A stretch of 44,808 nucleotides of DNA from Pseudomonas caspiana (GCF_002158995.1 NZ_LOHF01000035.1:1-44808); one strand, 5' to 3'; positions 33,002 to 42,410 are shown, numbered from the stretch's first letter. The notes: generated by a model not told the origin, from the sequence alone. Made by a program: numbers and translations.

Positions 33002-33030
33002 TTGTCATTAGTGACCTAACTGTCTATACT
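33002..33030 (+). promoter_or_regulatory. Sigma-70 promoter of sdhCDAB
   Basis: TTGTCA (33002-33007) and TATACT (33025-33030) are 17 bases apart, an excellent match. The transcript would have a leader of about 125 bases before sdhC, long enough for small-RNA control. Confidence 0.75.
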
Positions 33031-33163
33031 CGGCGTCCGACCGCCAGGGGCTTTAGGGCCTGTATACCGGTGGTCGTCACTCCCTGGGTGGTGGGTACCT
33101 GACCAGTGCACTTCCCAATAATTTGCCCTGATTGTTAGGGGCTCTTCAGTGTGAAATAAAGCC

Positions 33164-33538
33164 GTGAAAAGCCAACGACCTGTAAACCTAGACCTAAGGA
33201 CCATCAAACTCCCAGTCACTGCTTACACGTCCATTCTTCACCGCATCTCCGGAGTTATTCTGTTTGTCGGCCTCGTCATCATGCTTTACGCATTGGACAA
33301 GTCGCTGAGCTCCGAGGAAGGCTTCGGTGAGGTGAAAGCGTGTCTGACCAGCCCGCTGGCCAAGCTTGTGATTTGGGCTCTGCTGTCCGCCTTGCTTTAT
33401 CACCTGGTAGCGGGCATCCGCCACCTGATCATGGATGCGGGCATTGGCGAGACGCTGGAAGGCGGCAAGCTGGGCTCCAAAATCGTTATCGCCGTATCCG
33501 TGGTGGTAATCGTTCTGGCGGGAGTATGGATATGGTAA
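33164..33538 (+). CDS. sdhC: Succinate dehydrogenase cytochrome b556 subunit
   Basis: SdhC (124 residues) is one of the two membrane anchors of complex II, which oxidises succinate and reduces ubiquinone. It has three transmembrane helices, the N-terminal family signature RPVNLDLRTIKLPVTAYTSILHRISG (read in parts) and the haem b ligand His80 in LLYHLVAGIRH, equal to E. coli His84. The start is GTG 33164 (MKSQRPVNLDL), which opens the conserved part; the ribosome site is weak, so strong control of initiation in the leader is possible. Its stop overlaps the start of sdhD. Confidence 0.95.
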   Translation: MKSQRPVNLDLRTIKLPVTAYTSILHRISGVILFVGLVIMLYALDKSLSSEEGFGEVKACLTSPLAKLVIWALLSALLYHLVAGIRHLIMDAGIGETLEGGKLGSKIVIAVSVVVIVLAGVWIW

Positions 33539-33900
33539 CCAACGTCACTAACCTGTCGCGTTCGGGCCTCTATGACTGGATGGCGCAGCGCGTATCTGCG
33601 GTCGTGCTCGCGGCTTATTTCATTTTCCTGATCGGATACCTCGTTGCCCACCCGGGCATCGACTATGCCCAGTGGCATGGTCTGTTCTCTCATACGGGAA
33701 TGCGCATTTTCAGCCTCTTGGCCCTCGTTGCTCTGGGCGCTCACGCCTGGGTCGGCATGTGGACCATCGCCACTGACTACCTGACGCCAATGGCGCTGGG
33801 CAAGTCGGCGACCGCTGTGCGTTTCCTTTTCCAGGCAGTCTGCGGCGTTGCGATGTTCGCGTACTTTGTCTGGGGTGTGCAGATTCTTTGGGGTATCTGA
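33532..33900 (+). CDS. sdhD: Succinate dehydrogenase membrane anchor subunit
   Basis: SdhD (122 residues) is the second membrane anchor of complex II with three transmembrane helices. The haem ligand His71 stands in LGAHAWVGMWTIATDY, as in E. coli, and the following Tyr83 lines the quinone site. ATG 33532 lies 7 bases after GGGAG and overlaps the sdhC stop by seven bases; an ATG at 33526 is too near the SD. sdhA follows 3 bases after its stop. Confidence 0.95.
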   Translation: MVTNVTNLSRSGLYDWMAQRVSAVVLAAYFIFLIGYLVAHPGIDYAQWHGLFSHTGMRIFSLLALVALGAHAWVGMWTIATDYLTPMALGKSATAVRFLFQAVCGVAMFAYFVWGVQILWGI

Positions 33901-33903
33901 TTC

Positions 33904-35676
33904 ATGGCTAACATAAATACACTTACATTCGACGCCATCATTATTGGTGGCGGCGGTGCAGGCATGCGTGCAGCCTTGCAGCTGGCTCAGGGCGGCCACA
34001 AGACCGCCGTAGTCACCAAGGTTTTCCCGACTCGCTCGCACACCGTTTCTGCTCAGGGTGGCATCACCTGTGCAATTGCATCTGCCGACCCGAACGATGA
34101 CTGGCGCTGGCACATGTACGATACCGTCAAGGGCTCCGACTATATCGGTGACCAGGACGCTATCGAATACATGTGTCAGGAAGGCCCGGCTGCGGTCTTT
34201 GAGCTGGATCACATGGGTCTGCCATTCTCCCGCACCGAAACCGGTCGTATCTACCAGCGTCCGTTTGGTGGTCAGTCCAAGGATTTCGGCAAGGGCGGTC
34301 AGGCTGCGCGTACGTGTGCGGCCTCTGACCGTACCGGCCACGCGCTGTTGCACACCCTGTATCAGGGCAACCTGAAAGCAGGTACCACTTTTCTGAACGA
34401 GTATTACGCTGTTGATCTGGTGAAAAACCAGGACGGCGCGTTCGTGGGGGTGATTGCGATCTGCATCGAAACCGGCGAAACCATGTACATCCGCGCCAAG
34501 GCGACTGTACTGGCTACCGGCGGCGCTGGCCGTATCTATTCCTCTACCACCAATGCCCTGATCAATACCGGTGACGGCGTTGGTATGGCACTGCGTGCCG
34601 GTGTTCCTGTTCAGGACATCGAAATGTGGCAGTTCCACCCGACTGGCATCGCTGGTGCAGGTGTACTGGTTACTGAAGGTTGCCGTGGTGAAGGCGGATA
34701 CCTGATCAACAAGCATGGTGAGCGTTTCATGGAGCGCTATGCGCCGAACGCGAAAGACCTTGCTGGTCGTGACGTTGTTGCGCGCTCGATGGTTAAAGAG
34801 ATCATTGCCGGTAACGGTTGTGGTCCTGATGGCGATCACGTGATGCTGAAGCTCGATCACTTGGGCGAAGAAGTGCTGCACAGCCGCTTGCCAGGTATCT
34901 GTGAGCTGTCGAAGACCTTTGCGCACGTGGATCCGGTTGTTGCTCCAGTACCTGTCGTGCCTACCTGCCACTACATGATGGGTGGTGTTGCCACCAATAT
35001 TCATGGTCAGGCCATGACTCAGGATGCTGACGGCAATGATCAGATCCTCCCTGGGTTGTTCGCGGTAGGTGAAGTGGCGTGCGTATCTGTGCACGGTGCC
35101 AACCGTCTGGGTGGTAACTCGCTGCTCGACCTCGTGGTATTTGGTCGTGCTGCAGGCCTGCACCTGGAGAAAGTGCTGACCGAAGGCATTGAATATGCTG
35201 ACGCGAGCGAAACCGATATCGATGCCGCGCTGAGCCGTCTCAATGGCCTCAACGAGCGTACCGAAGGTGAGGACGTTGCCACTCTGCGTCGCGAGCTGCA
35301 AAGCTGCATGCAGAACTACTTTGGTGTGTTCCGCACCGGCGAATACATGCAGAAAGGTATCGCCCAGCTGGCAGACCTGCGTGTTCGTATCGCCAACGTC
35401 AAGATCAACGACAAGTCCCAGGGCTTCAACACTGCGCGTATCGAAGCGCTTGAGTTGCAGAACCTGCTGGAAGTCGCCGAAGCCACGGCGGTTGCTGCGG
35501 AAGTGCGTAAAGAGTCCCGCGGTGCTCACGCTCGCGAAGACTATGAAGATCGTGACGATGAAAACTGGCTGTGCCACACCCTGTACTTCCCGGGCGAGAA
35601 GCGGGTTGCCAAACGTGCAGTCAACTTTGCGCCGAAGACAGTACCGGCGTTTGAACCGAAAATTCGGACTTACTAA
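33904..35676 (+). CDS. sdhA: Succinate dehydrogenase flavoprotein subunit
   Basis: SdhA (590 residues) oxidises succinate to fumarate on the inner face of the membrane. It has the FAD-binding GGGGAGMRAAL near 15-25, covalent FAD His46 in RSHTVSAQGG, the substrate residues in HPTGIAGAG and the C-terminal HEDYEDRDDENWLCHT-type segment (here AREDYEDRDDENW). Length is the usual one. It is coupled to sdhD (3-base gap) and sdhB (11-base gap). Confidence 0.98.
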   Translation: MANINTLTFDAIIIGGGGAGMRAALQLAQGGHKTAVVTKVFPTRSHTVSAQGGITCAIASADPNDDWRWHMYDTVKGSDYIGDQDAIEYMCQEGPAAVFELDHMGLPFSRTETGRIYQRPFGGQSKDFGKGGQAARTCAASDRTGHALLHTLYQGNLKAGTTFLNEYYAVDLVKNQDGAFVGVIAICIETGETMYIRAKATVLATGGAGRIYSSTTNALINTGDGVGMALRAGVPVQDIEMWQFHPTGIAGAGVLVTEGCRGEGGYLINKHGERFMERYAPNAKDLAGRDVVARSMVKEIIAGNGCGPDGDHVMLKLDHLGEEVLHSRLPGICELSKTFAHVDPVVAPVPVVPTCHYMMGGVATNIHGQAMTQDADGNDQILPGLFAVGEVACVSVHGANRLGGNSLLDLVVFGRAAGLHLEKVLTEGIEYADASETDIDAALSRLNGLNERTEGEDVATLRRELQSCMQNYFGVFRTGEYMQKGIAQLADLRVRIANVKINDKSQGFNTARIEALELQNLLEVAEATAVAAEVRKESRGAHAREDYEDRDDENWLCHTLYFPGEKRVAKRAVNFAPKTVPAFEPKIRTY

Positions 35677-35687
35677 AGGTGGCCGCT

Positions 35688-36392
35688 ATGTTGAAAGTTG
35701 AAGTTTATCGCTACAACCCCGACAGCGACTCTGCGCCTAAGACCCAGGTGTTCGACGTTGATACCGGTGGCAAAGACTTGATGGTGCTGGATGTATTGGC
35801 CCTGATCAAGGAACAGGATGAAGGTTTCTCCTACCGTCGTTCGTGCCGCGAAGGTGTTTGCGGTTCCGACGGTATGAATATCAACGGCAAAAACGGCCTG
35901 GCGTGTATCACGCCGCTGTCGGCCGTGGTCAAGGGCAACAAGCTGGTGGTGCGTCCGCTGCCTGGTTTGCCTGTGATACGTGACCTGGTTGTTGATATGA
36001 GCATCTTCTACAAGCAGTACGAGAAGGTTAAGCCATATCTGTTGAACGACACCCCGGCTCCGGCCATCGAACGTCTTCAGACTCCTGAAGAGCGTGAGAA
36101 GCTGGATGGTCTGTACGAGTGCATTCTGTGCGCTTGCTGCTCGACCTCCTGCCCGTCGTTCTGGTGGAACCCGGACAAGTTCCTCGGTCCAGCTGCACTG
36201 CTGCAAGCCTATCGTTTCCTGGCTGACAGCCGTGACAACAAGACCGCCGAACGTCTGGCTTCGCTTGATGACCCGTTCAGCGTATTCCGCTGCCGCGGGA
36301 TCATGAACTGCGTAAACGTTTGTCCGAAGGGCCTTAACCCAACCAAGGCTATCGGTCACGTGCGCAACATGCTCCTGCAAAACGGCGTCTGA
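35688..36392 (+). CDS. sdhB: Succinate dehydrogenase iron-sulfur subunit
   Basis: SdhB (234 residues) carries electrons from FAD to quinone through three clusters. The [2Fe-2S] ligands are Cys53, Cys58, Asp61 and Cys73 (RSCREGVCGSDGMN), with Asp in the third place as in E. coli; [4Fe-4S] is bound by CILCACCSTSCPSFWW and [3Fe-4S] by CRGIMNCVNVCPKGLNP. ATG 35688 opens MLKVEVYRYNPDSD and is preceded by AAAGGTGG; a GTG at 35679 lies inside the ribosome site. It is followed by a 260-base gap with hairpins before sucA. Confidence 0.97.
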   Translation: MLKVEVYRYNPDSDSAPKTQVFDVDTGGKDLMVLDVLALIKEQDEGFSYRRSCREGVCGSDGMNINGKNGLACITPLSAVVKGNKLVVRPLPGLPVIRDLVVDMSIFYKQYEKVKPYLLNDTPAPAIERLQTPEEREKLDGLYECILCACCSTSCPSFWWNPDKFLGPAALLQAYRFLADSRDNKTAERLASLDDPFSVFRCRGIMNCVNVCPKGLNPTKAIGHVRNMLLQNGV

Positions 36393-36475
36393 TTTGACTG
36401 TTACACCGTAATGCCGTAATACCCGTAACCGCTGCGGCGCAGGCTTCAACCGGCGCCGTAGTTTTAACCTGAGCA

Positions 36476-36516
36476 GCAACAAGTAATGTTGCGGCTCTTA
36501 TTTTGAAGAAATAAGA
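36476..36516 (+). other. Two hairpins in the sdhB-sucA gap
   Basis: GCAACA/TGTTGC (36476-36481 with 36487-36492) and the perfect TCTTATTT/AAATAAGA (36496-36503 with 36509-36516) lie in the 260-base gap. There is no T-run after them, so they may be processing or stability elements. A weak TTGATA-type -35 lies near 36570. Confidence 0.4.
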
Positions 36517-36652
36517 CCAGCAGGGGCATCCGGGCTGGTACCCGGACTATCTGCGTGATCCTAAGTGACTTGATACAGTCGCTGCACATGACTATCTCAG
36601 GTTTGCTGTGGTGTCTTCGCCGGTGGTGTCCCCTTACCGAGGGTGACCAAGC

Positions 36653-39484
36653 ATGCAAGAAAGCGTGATGCAGCGCATGTGGAACAGTGCCCACCTTTCC
36701 GGTGGTAACGCTGCCTATGTGGAAGAGCTCTATGAGCTCTACCTGCACGACCCTAACGCTGTGCCAGAGGAATGGCGCACCTACTTTCAGAAGTTGCCCG
36801 CTGACGGCAACTCTGCCACCGATGTATCGCACTCGACGATTCGCGATCATTTCGTGTTGCTGGCCAAAAACCAGCGCCGCGCCCAGCCGGTATCCGCCGG
36901 GAGCGTGAGCAGCGAGCATGAAAAGAAGCAGGTCGAAGTGTTGCGGCTCATCCAGGCTTACCGTATGCGCGGCCATCAGGCGGCCCAGCTCGACCCGCTG
37001 GGGCTGTGGCAACGTACGGCGCCAGCTGACCTGTCGATCAATCACTACGGATTGACCAACGCTGACCTGGATACCACTTTCCGTGCCGGAGACTTGTTCA
37101 TCGGCAAAGAGGAAGCGAGCCTACGCGAAATCCAGGACGCCCTACATAAGACATATTGCCGCACCATCGGCGCTGAGTTCACCCACATCGTGGATTCCGA
37201 GCAGCGCAACTGGTTCATGCAGCGTCTTGAAAGCGTCCGTGGCCGTCCTGCGTTCTCTGCCGAAATTCAGAGCCACTTGCTCGAGCGCGTTACCGCGGCA
37301 GAGGGTCTTGAAAAGTACCTGGGCACCAAATACCCAGGCACCAAGCGCTTCGGTCTGGAAGGTGGCGAAAGCCTGATTCCGATGCTGGACGAATTGATCC
37401 AGCGTTCCGGTTCGTACGGCACCAAGGAAATCGTTATCGGCATGGCCCACCGTGGTCGCCTTAACGTGCTGGTCAACACCTTCGGCAAGAACCCCCGCGA
37501 GCTTTTCGACGAGTTCGAAGGCAAGAAAAAAGTCGAGCTGGGTTCCGGTGACGTTAAGTATCACCAGGGCTTTTCTTCGAACGTAATGACCCCGGGCGGC
37601 GAAGTTCACCTCGCCATGGCGTTCAACCCGTCTCACCTGGAGATCGTTTCTCCGGTGGTCGAAGGTTCTGTTCGTGCTCGTCAGGATCGTCGTAACGATC
37701 CGAACGGTGACAAGGTTCTGCCAATTTCCCTCCACGGTGATGCTGCTTTTGCAGGGCAGGGCGTGGTCATGGAAACCTTCCAGATGTCGCAGACTCGCGG
37801 CTTCAAGACGGGCGGCACGATCCATATCGTCATCAACAACCAGGTTGGTTTCACCATCAGCAACCCGCTGGACTCGCGTTCCACCGAGTACGCCACCGAC
37901 GTTGCCAAGATGATTCAGGCGCCGATTCTCCATGTGAATGGCGATGACCCTGAAGCCGTTGTATTCGTAACCCAGCTGGCTATCGACTACCGCATGCAGT
38001 TCAAGCGTGACGTGGTAATCGATCTGGTCTGCTACCGTCGTCGCGGCCACAACGAAGCGGATGAACCAAGCGGCACTCAGCCTTTGATGTACCAGCAAAT
38101 CACCAAACAGCGCACCACGCGTGAGCTGTATGCCGAAAGCCTGATCAAGGCCGGCGTTCTGGATGATGCTCGCGTACAGGCCAAGATCGACGACTACCGC
38201 AACGCGCTGGACAACGGTCTGCATGTTGTGAAAAGTCTGGTCAAAGAGCCAAACAAAGAGCTTTTCGTGGACTGGCGTCCGTATCTGGGCCACGCCTGGA
38301 CTGCACGTCACGACACCCGCTTTGACCTCAAGACCCTGCAGGAGCTGTCGGCCAAGCTGATGGAGCTGCCAGAAGGTTTCGTGGTTCAGCGTCAGGTTCA
38401 GAAAATCTACGAAGACCGTCAGAAGATGCAAGCCGGCGGCCTGCCGATCAACTGGGGTTACGCCGAAACCATGGCGTACGCAACCCTGGCATTCGAAGGT
38501 CACCCGATTCGCATGACGGGTCAGGACATCGGCCGCGGTACGTTCTCGCACCGTCATGCGGTGCTGCACAACCAGAAAGACGCCGGTACCTACATTCCGT
38601 TGCAGAATCTGTATGCCGGTCAGCCACGTTTCGATCTGTATGACTCCTTCCTTTCGGAAGAAGCCGTACTGGCCTTCGAATACGGCTACTCGACCACCCA
38701 GCCAGATGCCCTGGTTATCTGGGAAGCCCAGTTCGGCGACTTCGCCAACGGTGCGCAAGTGGTTATCGACCAGTTCATCACCAGCGGCGAGCACAAGTGG
38801 GGCCGTCTGTGCGGTCTGACCATGTTGCTGCCTCATGGTTATGAAGGGCAGGGGCCAGAACACTCGTCGGCACGTCTTGAGCGTTACTTGCAGGGTTGTG
38901 CAGAGCACAACATTCAGGTGTGCGTACCGACTACGCCAGCGCAGATCTACCACTTGCTGCGTCGTCAGGTTATCCGTCCGCTGCGCAAGCCGCTGATTGT
39001 GCTGACACCGAAGTCGTTGCTGCGTCACAAGCTGGCCGTTTCGACCCTGGAAGATCTCGCCGAAGGTTCGTTCCAGACTGTCATCCCGGAAATCGATACG
39101 CTCGATGCCGCCAAAGTGACGCGTCTGGTGCTGTGCGGCGGCAAGGTTTACTACGACCTGCTGGAAAAACGCCGTGCCGAAGGCCGCGAAGATATCGCCA
39201 TCGTGCGTATCGAGCAGCTGTACCCGTTCCCGGAAGACGACCTGATGGAGGCGATTGCGCCTTACACCAACCTGCAGAAGGTTGTGTGGTGTCAGGAAGA
39301 ACCGATGAACCAGGGTGCCTGGTACAGCAGCCAGCACCACCTGCGTCGCAGCGTTGGTAATCACAACCGCAACCTCGTTCTCGAGTATGCCGGTCGTGAC
39401 GCCTCTGCAGCGCCTGCATGTGGTTACGCTTCGATGCACGCCGAGCAGCAGGAAAAACTGCTGCAAGATGCCTTCACTGTTTAA
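36653..39484 (+). CDS. sucA: 2-oxoglutarate dehydrogenase E1 component
   Basis: SucA (943 residues) is the thiamine-diphosphate E1 that decarboxylates 2-oxoglutarate and passes the succinyl group to SucB. It has the N-terminal MQRMWNSAHLSGGNAAYVEELYELYL region that docks to E2 (read in parts), AHRGRLNVL at 265-273, HGDAAFAGQG at 361-370, and the C-terminal transketolase-like pyrimidine domain (GQDIGRGTFSHRHAV, FEYGYSTTQPDAL). ATG 36653 follows GAGGGTG. sucB begins 41 bases after its stop. Confidence 0.98.
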   Translation: MQESVMQRMWNSAHLSGGNAAYVEELYELYLHDPNAVPEEWRTYFQKLPADGNSATDVSHSTIRDHFVLLAKNQRRAQPVSAGSVSSEHEKKQVEVLRLIQAYRMRGHQAAQLDPLGLWQRTAPADLSINHYGLTNADLDTTFRAGDLFIGKEEASLREIQDALHKTYCRTIGAEFTHIVDSEQRNWFMQRLESVRGRPAFSAEIQSHLLERVTAAEGLEKYLGTKYPGTKRFGLEGGESLIPMLDELIQRSGSYGTKEIVIGMAHRGRLNVLVNTFGKNPRELFDEFEGKKKVELGSGDVKYHQGFSSNVMTPGGEVHLAMAFNPSHLEIVSPVVEGSVRARQDRRNDPNGDKVLPISLHGDAAFAGQGVVMETFQMSQTRGFKTGGTIHIVINNQVGFTISNPLDSRSTEYATDVAKMIQAPILHVNGDDPEAVVFVTQLAIDYRMQFKRDVVIDLVCYRRRGHNEADEPSGTQPLMYQQITKQRTTRELYAESLIKAGVLDDARVQAKIDDYRNALDNGLHVVKSLVKEPNKELFVDWRPYLGHAWTARHDTRFDLKTLQELSAKLMELPEGFVVQRQVQKIYEDRQKMQAGGLPINWGYAETMAYATLAFEGHPIRMTGQDIGRGTFSHRHAVLHNQKDAGTYIPLQNLYAGQPRFDLYDSFLSEEAVLAFEYGYSTTQPDALVIWEAQFGDFANGAQVVIDQFITSGEHKWGRLCGLTMLLPHGYEGQGPEHSSARLERYLQGCAEHNIQVCVPTTPAQIYHLLRRQVIRPLRKPLIVLTPKSLLRHKLAVSTLEDLAEGSFQTVIPEIDTLDAAKVTRLVLCGGKVYYDLLEKRRAEGREDIAIVRIEQLYPFPEDDLMEAIAPYTNLQKVVWCQEEPMNQGAWYSSQHHLRRSVGNHNRNLVLEYAGRDASAAPACGYASMHAEQQEKLLQDAFTV

Positions 39485-39525
39485 CGCCTTCGCGCATTAG
39501 AAACCGAATTAAGGAATTACAGATA

Positions 39526-40764
39526 ATGGCTATCGAGATCAAAGCCCCCTCTTTCCCGGAATCAGTTGCCGACGGCACCATTTCCAAGTGGCACAAACAG
39601 CCGGGCGAAGCGGTAAAACGTGACGAGCTGCTGGTTGACATCGAGACTGACAAGGTTGTCCTCGAAGTACTGGCCGAAGCTGACGGCGTACTGGCATCGA
39701 TCGTGAAAGGCGAGGGCGAAATCGTCCTCTCCAACGAACTGATCGCAACTCTGGACGGTGGCGCTACCGCATCTGCTGCTCCGGCCGCCGCGGCCGCACC
39801 TGCTGCTGCCCCGGCTCAAGCAGCTGCTCCGGCCGCTGCTCCAGCTGCCGCTGGCGACGAAGATTCGGTTGCTGCTCCTGCTGCTCGCAAACTGGCTGAA
39901 GAAAACGGCATCAACCTGGCCAGCGTCAAAGGCACTGGTAAAGATGGCCGCGTCACCAAGGAAGACGTGGTTGCTGCTGTTGAAGCCAAGAAATCTGCAC
40001 CTGCCGCTGCTCCTGCTGCCCAGCCAACTACCGCCGCTGCGCCTGTGGTTGCTACTGGCGACCGTACCGAGAAGCGTGTTCCGATGACTCGTGTACGTGC
40101 CACCGTTGCCAAGCGTCTGGTTGAAGCTCAATCGAACATGGCGATGCTGACCACGTTCAACGAAGTCGACATGACTGAAGTCATGGCGCTGCGTTCGAAG
40201 TACAAGGACCTGTTCGAGAAGTCCAACAATGGCGTACGCCTGGGCTTCATGTCGTTCTTCGTCAAGGCAACCACCGAGGCGCTGAAACGCTTCCCGGCTG
40301 TCAACGCTTCGATCGATGGTTCCGATATCGTTTACCACGGCTACGCTGACGTCGGTGTTGCGGTATCCAGCGATCGTGGTCTGGTGGTTCCGGTTCTGCG
40401 TAATGCAGAGCAGATGAGCCTGGCTGAAATCGAAGGTGGCATCGCTACCTTCGGCAAGAAAGCCCGTGACGGTAAGCTGTCAATCGACGAAATGACTGGC
40501 GGTACCTTCACCATCACCAACGGTGGTACTTTCGGTTCGATGATGTCGACTCCGATCGTTAACCCGCCGCAAGCGGCCATCCTGGGTATGCACAACATTA
40601 TCCAGCGCCCGATGGCGGTCAATGGTCAGGTTGTGATTCGTCCGATGATGTACCTGGCTCTGTCTTACGATCACCGTTTGATCGATGGTAAAGAAGCTGT
40701 GACGTTCCTGGTGACCATCAAGAACCTGCTGGAAGATCCAGCTCGTCTGCTGCTGGATATCTGA
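39526..40764 (+). CDS. sucB: Dihydrolipoyl succinyltransferase (2-oxoglutarate dehydrogenase E2)
   Basis: SucB (412 residues) forms the core of the 2-oxoglutarate dehydrogenase complex. It has one lipoyl domain with Lys43 in DIETDKVVLEV, an Ala/Pro-rich linker at about 84-108, an E1/E3-binding domain at about 112-150 (AARKLAEENGINLASVKGTG, RVTKEDVV in parts), a second linker, and the catalytic domain with His383 and Asp387 in SYDHRLIDG. ATG 39526 follows AAGGA. A gap with a dispersed repeat separates it from lpdG. Confidence 0.98.
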   Translation: MAIEIKAPSFPESVADGTISKWHKQPGEAVKRDELLVDIETDKVVLEVLAEADGVLASIVKGEGEIVLSNELIATLDGGATASAAPAAAAAPAAAPAQAAAPAAAPAAAGDEDSVAAPAARKLAEENGINLASVKGTGKDGRVTKEDVVAAVEAKKSAPAAAPAAQPTTAAAPVVATGDRTEKRVPMTRVRATVAKRLVEAQSNMAMLTTFNEVDMTEVMALRSKYKDLFEKSNNGVRLGFMSFFVKATTEALKRFPAVNASIDGSDIVYHGYADVGVAVSSDRGLVVPVLRNAEQMSLAEIEGGIATFGKKARDGKLSIDEMTGGTFTITNGGTFGSMMSTPIVNPPQAAILGMHNIIQRPMAVNGQVVIRPMMYLALSYDHRLIDGKEAVTFLVTIKNLLEDPARLLLDI

Positions 40765-40776
40765 TGAGGCAGCCCC

Positions 40777-40920
40777 GGGCTGCAAGCCGCAAGCTGCGAG
40801 AGAAAAGCAGCGTGGGGTGGAGCTCGGGTTTTGCAAATGACATCTAATGAACAAGTTGCAACGCTCGTCTGTAATACATCACAGGCCAGCTTGCAGCTTG
40901 TAGCTTAAAGCTCGCAGCTA
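40777..40920. repeat. Dispersed AGCTTGCAGCT-type repeat between sucB and lpdG
   Basis: GCTGCAAGCCGCAAGCTGC near 40779 and the inverse-type GCTTGCAGCTTGTAGCTT near 40889 with AGCTCGCAGCT after it frame the 173-base gap. Repeats built from AGCTTGCAGCTTGTAGCTT units occur in many Pseudomonas genomes. Copies are degenerate. Confidence 0.6.
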
Positions 40921-40937
40921 AAGAGGAACTCTTTGTT

Positions 40938-42374
40938 ATGTCCCAGAAATTCGACGTGGTAGTGATTGGCGCAGGCCCTGGCGGTTATGTTGCCGCCATC
41001 AAGGCTGCGCAACTTGGTCTCAAGACTGCCTGCATCGAGAAGTATCAGGACAAGGAGGGCAAGCTGGCCCTCGGCGGTACTTGCCTGAACGTGGGTTGCA
41101 TTCCGTCCAAGGCGCTGCTGGACAGCTCCTGGAAGTTCTACGAAGCCAAAAATGGTTTCTCGATCCATGGTATTTCGACTTCTGAAGTCAGCATGGACGT
41201 ACCGGCCATGGTCGGTCGCAAGGCTAACATCGTCAAAGGCCTGACCGGCGGCGTTGCCAGCCTGTTCAAAGCCAATGGCGTGACCACTCTGCAAGGCCAC
41301 GGCAAGCTGCTGGCCGGCAAGAAAGTCGAGCTGACCGCTGCTGATGGCACCGTTGAAGTCATCGAAGCTGATCACGTGATTCTGGCCTCCGGTTCGCGTC
41401 CGATCGACATTCCACCGGCTCCGGTTGATCAGAAAGTCATCGTTGACTCGACTGGTGCCCTGGAATTCCAACAGGTTCCGAAGCGTCTGGGTGTGATCGG
41501 CGCTGGCGTTATCGGCCTGGAGCTGGGTTCGGTATGGGCTCGTCTGGGTGCACAGGTTACTGTTCTGGAAGCCCTGGATAAATTTATCCCGGCTGCTGAC
41601 GAAGCTGTTTCCAAAGAAGCGCTGAAAACTTTCACCAAGCAAGGCCTGGACATCAAACTGGGCGCTCGCGTTACCGGTTCGAAAGTTGAAGGCGAAGAAG
41701 TTGTGGTCAGCTACACCGACGCAGCAGGCGAGCAGTCGATCACCTTCGACCGTTTGATCGTAGCCGTTGGTCGTCGTCCGGTGACAACTGATCTGCTGGC
41801 AGCTGACAGCGGTGTGGACTTGGATGAGCGTGGTTTCATCTACGTCGATGACTACTGCACCACCAGCGTTCCGGGCGTTTACGCGATCGGCGACGTGGTT
41901 CGTGGTCTGATGCTGGCCCACAAGGCTTCTGAAGAAGGCATCATGGTTGTTGAGCGCATCAAGGGTCACAAGGCTCAGATGAACTACAATCTGATCCCTT
42001 CGGTTATCTACACCCACCCGGAAATCGCATGGGTGGGTAAAACCGAACAGACCTTGAAGACTGAAGGCGTTGAAGTTAACGTCGGCACTTTCCCGTTCGC
42101 AGCCAGTGGCCGTGCCATGGCGGCGAACGACACGGGCGGCTTCGTCAAGATCATTGCCGACGCCAAGACTGACCGTGTTCTGGGTGTTCACGTTATTGGT
42201 CCAAGCGCTGCCGAGCTGGTACAGCAAGGCGCGATCGCGATGGAATTCGGCAGCAGTGCCGAAGATATCGGCATGATGGTCTTCTCCCATCCGACGCTGT
42301 CCGAAGCATTGCATGAAGCTGCTCTGGCCGTGAATGGCGGTGCCATTCACATCCAGAACCGCAAAAAGCGTTAA
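40938..42374 (+). CDS. lpdG: Dihydrolipoyl dehydrogenase (E3)
   Basis: Lpd (478 residues) re-oxidises the lipoyl group of SucB with NAD. It has FAD-binding GAGPGGYVAA (11-20), the redox-active pair Cys49/Cys54 in GGTCLNVGCIPSK, the NAD-binding GAGVIGLELGSVW, and the catalytic His451-Glu456 pair in HPTLSE. The place after sucAB is that of LpdG, which in Pseudomonas also serves the glycine cleavage system. ATG 40938 follows AGAGGA at 10 bases. sucC follows after 187 bases. Confidence 0.97.
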   Translation: MSQKFDVVVIGAGPGGYVAAIKAAQLGLKTACIEKYQDKEGKLALGGTCLNVGCIPSKALLDSSWKFYEAKNGFSIHGISTSEVSMDVPAMVGRKANIVKGLTGGVASLFKANGVTTLQGHGKLLAGKKVELTAADGTVEVIEADHVILASGSRPIDIPPAPVDQKVIVDSTGALEFQQVPKRLGVIGAGVIGLELGSVWARLGAQVTVLEALDKFIPAADEAVSKEALKTFTKQGLDIKLGARVTGSKVEGEEVVVSYTDAAGEQSITFDRLIVAVGRRPVTTDLLAADSGVDLDERGFIYVDDYCTTSVPGVYAIGDVVRGLMLAHKASEEGIMVVERIKGHKAQMNYNLIPSVIYTHPEIAWVGKTEQTLKTEGVEVNVGTFPFAASGRAMAANDTGGFVKIIADAKTDRVLGVHVIGPSAAELVQQGAIAMEFGSSAEDIGMMVFSHPTLSEALHEAALAVNGGAIHIQNRKKR

Positions 42375-42389
42375 GACAACAAGAGAAAC

Positions 42390-42410
42390 CACGACGGACT
42401 GCCCGTCGTG
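42390..42410. other. Hairpin after lpdG
   Basis: CACGACGG (42390-42397) and CCGTCGTG (42403-42410) form a perfect 8-bp stem with loop ACTGC. No T-run follows, so read-through to sucC or Rho-dependent ending is likely. The rest of the 187-base gap up to sucC shows no gene. Confidence 0.5.

Noticed and set aside
33400..35577. 725-codon open frame on the minus strand across sdhD/sdhA
   Set aside because: It lies opposite well-defined sdh genes. Long antisense frames arise from GC-rich codon bias, and the translation has no recognisable domain.
37142..39466. 774-codon open frame antisense to sucA
   Set aside because: Same cause. sucA is certain by its motifs and the antisense product looks random.
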